Of a stretch of DNA of 6,575 nt, positions 5,774 through 6,575 are shown in pieces; position 1 is the first letter of the stretch; each line of letters begins with the position of its first letter. The stretch is taken from NCBI GenBank assembly GCA_964555935.1, contig CAZKUN010000386.1:1-6575 (forward strand). The letters are read 5' to 3'. The translations under genes were made by a program, and so were the position numbers. Source of the stretch: CAZKUN01 sp964555935 (GTDB taxonomy: Bacteria; Armatimonadota; Zipacnadia; Zipacnadales; VGFC01). The notes beneath the pieces are model-generated. The model had not been told where the DNA came from and searched no databases. It saw only the letters and a program-made list of their open reading frames with translations.

Positions 5774-5779
5774 TCACCT
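5774..5779 (-). promoter_or_regulatory. Ribosome binding site of the cyclase-like gene, overlapping the upstream stop
   Basis: AGGTGA on the minus strand shares its first two bases with the TAG stop (5780-5778) of the aminotransferase and ends three bases before the GTG at 5770. The arrangement suits a ribosome that has just finished the upstream gene. Confidence 0.6.
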
Positions 5780-6575
5780 ATCCCAGGCCGAAGTGATTCA
5801 TGGCGGCGACGATGCCGCCCTCGATGTTGGTGACGATCTCGTCGATCTGCTCGCGCGTGATCGTCAGCGGCGGCGCGAGGACGAGGATGTCGCCGTTGTT
5901 ACGCAGGATCATGCCCTTGCGATAGCAGTAATCGCGGGCGAAGCCGCCGACGTTGAGGTCGGCGTCCAGGGGCTCGCGGGTGTCCTGGTCTGACACGAGT
6001 TCGACGGCGAGGAGCATGCCGATCCCGCGAACATCGCCGACGATGGGGTGGCGATAAAGCGCTTCGAGTTTCTCCCGCATGTACTGGCCGAGGTCCGCGG
6101 CGCGCTCGACGAGGTTCTCCTTCTCGAAGATGTCGAGGACGGCCATGACCGCGGCGGCGCTGATGGGATGACCGGCGTAGGTGAACCCGTGCCTGAGTTC
6201 ATGGCCCGGCACGCGGAAGACATCCGCGATCTCGGGAGTGGTGAGGACGGCGCTCATTGGCGCGAACCCGCCGGCAAAACCCTTACCCAGGCAGAGGAAC
6301 TCGGGCGTGACGCCCCAGTGCTCGCAGCAGAACATCTTGCCGGTCTTGCCCATGCCGACCTGGATCTCATCGTAGATGGTGAAGATGCCGTGCTTGTCGC
6401 AGAGGGCCTTCAGTTCGGGCAGGTAAAACGGTGGCGGGACAGGATAGCCGACGTTGGATCCGGGTACGGGGTCGAGGATCATGGCGGCGATGGTGTGGGG
6501 GCCCTCCCAGTTGATGACCGACTCGGTGTTACGCAGGGCCGCTTTGGCGGATTCCTCGGGATCGAGACCCATCTC
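5778..6575 (-). CDS. Class III (PLP-dependent) aminotransferase, C-terminal part (5' end outside window)
   Basis: The frame is open to the right edge, giving 265 residues of a protein usually 430-460 long; the ATG at 6572 is internal. It is a fold-type I, class III aminotransferase, which moves an amino group (often a terminal or omega amine) to a keto acid using pyridoxal phosphate. Counting from the Met at 6572, Asp68 (IYDEIQVGMGKTGKMF) pairs with the PLP ring nitrogen and Lys97 (LCLGKGFAGGFAPMSAVL) is the Schiff-base lysine. HGFTYAGHP (128-136, Thr131) is the phosphate-contact motif from the partner subunit. The C-terminal domain is normal: VGDVRGIGMLLAVEL near 178-192 and GDILVLAPPLTIT near 227-239. 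The usual 'EP' before the substrate loop reads DP (AAMILDPVPGSNVG), a mild change. It is the upstream member of the visible operon with the cyclase and the oxidoreductase. The substrate cannot be assigned without the N-terminal half. Confidence 0.93.
   Translation of the reverse strand, partial: EMGLDPEESAKAALRNTESVINWEGPHTIAAMILDPVPGSNVGYPVPPPFYLPELKALCDKHGIFTIYDEIQVGMGKTGKMFCCEHWGVTPEFLCLGKGFAGGFAPMSAVLTTPEIADVFRVPGHELRHGFTYAGHPISAAAVMAVLDIFEKENLVERAADLGQYMREKLEALYRHPIVGDVRGIGMLLAVELVSDQDTREPLDADLNVGGFARDYCYRKGMILRNNGDILVLAPPLTITREQIDEIVTNIEGGIVAAMNHFGLG

Overview
The window is GC-rich, gene-dense bacterial DNA. It carries a gene for a secreted protein with an outer-membrane beta-barrel, so the host should be Gram-negative. 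The gene set is an M28-like peptidase, an aldo/keto reductase, a TPR/TonB-receptor-like barrel protein, a Gfo/Idh/MocA-type oxidoreductase, a cyclase-like hydrolase and a class III aminotransferase. Together with palindrome-rich intergenic DNA, this would suit an uncultivated marine or sponge-type lineage (Poribacteria, Latescibacterota or Planctomycetota-like). That placement is an impression, not something the sequence proves. No phage, plasmid, transposase, CRISPR or RNA gene was seen.

Layout. Bases 2-646 (+) hold the C-terminal part of an M28/DUF4910-like peptidase. Bases 647-888 are non-coding and hold a row of five short perfect hairpins between convergent genes. Bases 889-1917 (-) encode an aldo/keto reductase with an intact catalytic tetrad. 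Bases 1918-2079 separate divergent genes. Bases 2080-4060 (+) hold a gene for a signal peptide, four TPRs and a TonB-receptor-like barrel. It is broken by a frameshift near 2690-2754 and an in-frame TGA at 3302-3304. Its TAG stop overlaps the TAG stop of the next gene on the other strand at a shared CTAG.

The right 2.5 kb (4057-6575, - strand) is a tight three-gene operon read from right to left. The order is class III aminotransferase (5' end outside the window), cyclase-family hydrolase, then Gfo/Idh/MocA-like oxidoreductase, with gaps of 7 and 25 bases. Each gene has a recognisable ribosome binding site. The operon looks like a small catabolic module: a transaminase, a metal-type hydrolase and an NAD(P)-dependent oxidoreductase acting on an unknown nitrogen-containing or cyclic substrate. 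The cyclase and the oxidoreductase both depart from the usual signature motifs of their families, and this operon is the best candidate for undescribed chemistry here.
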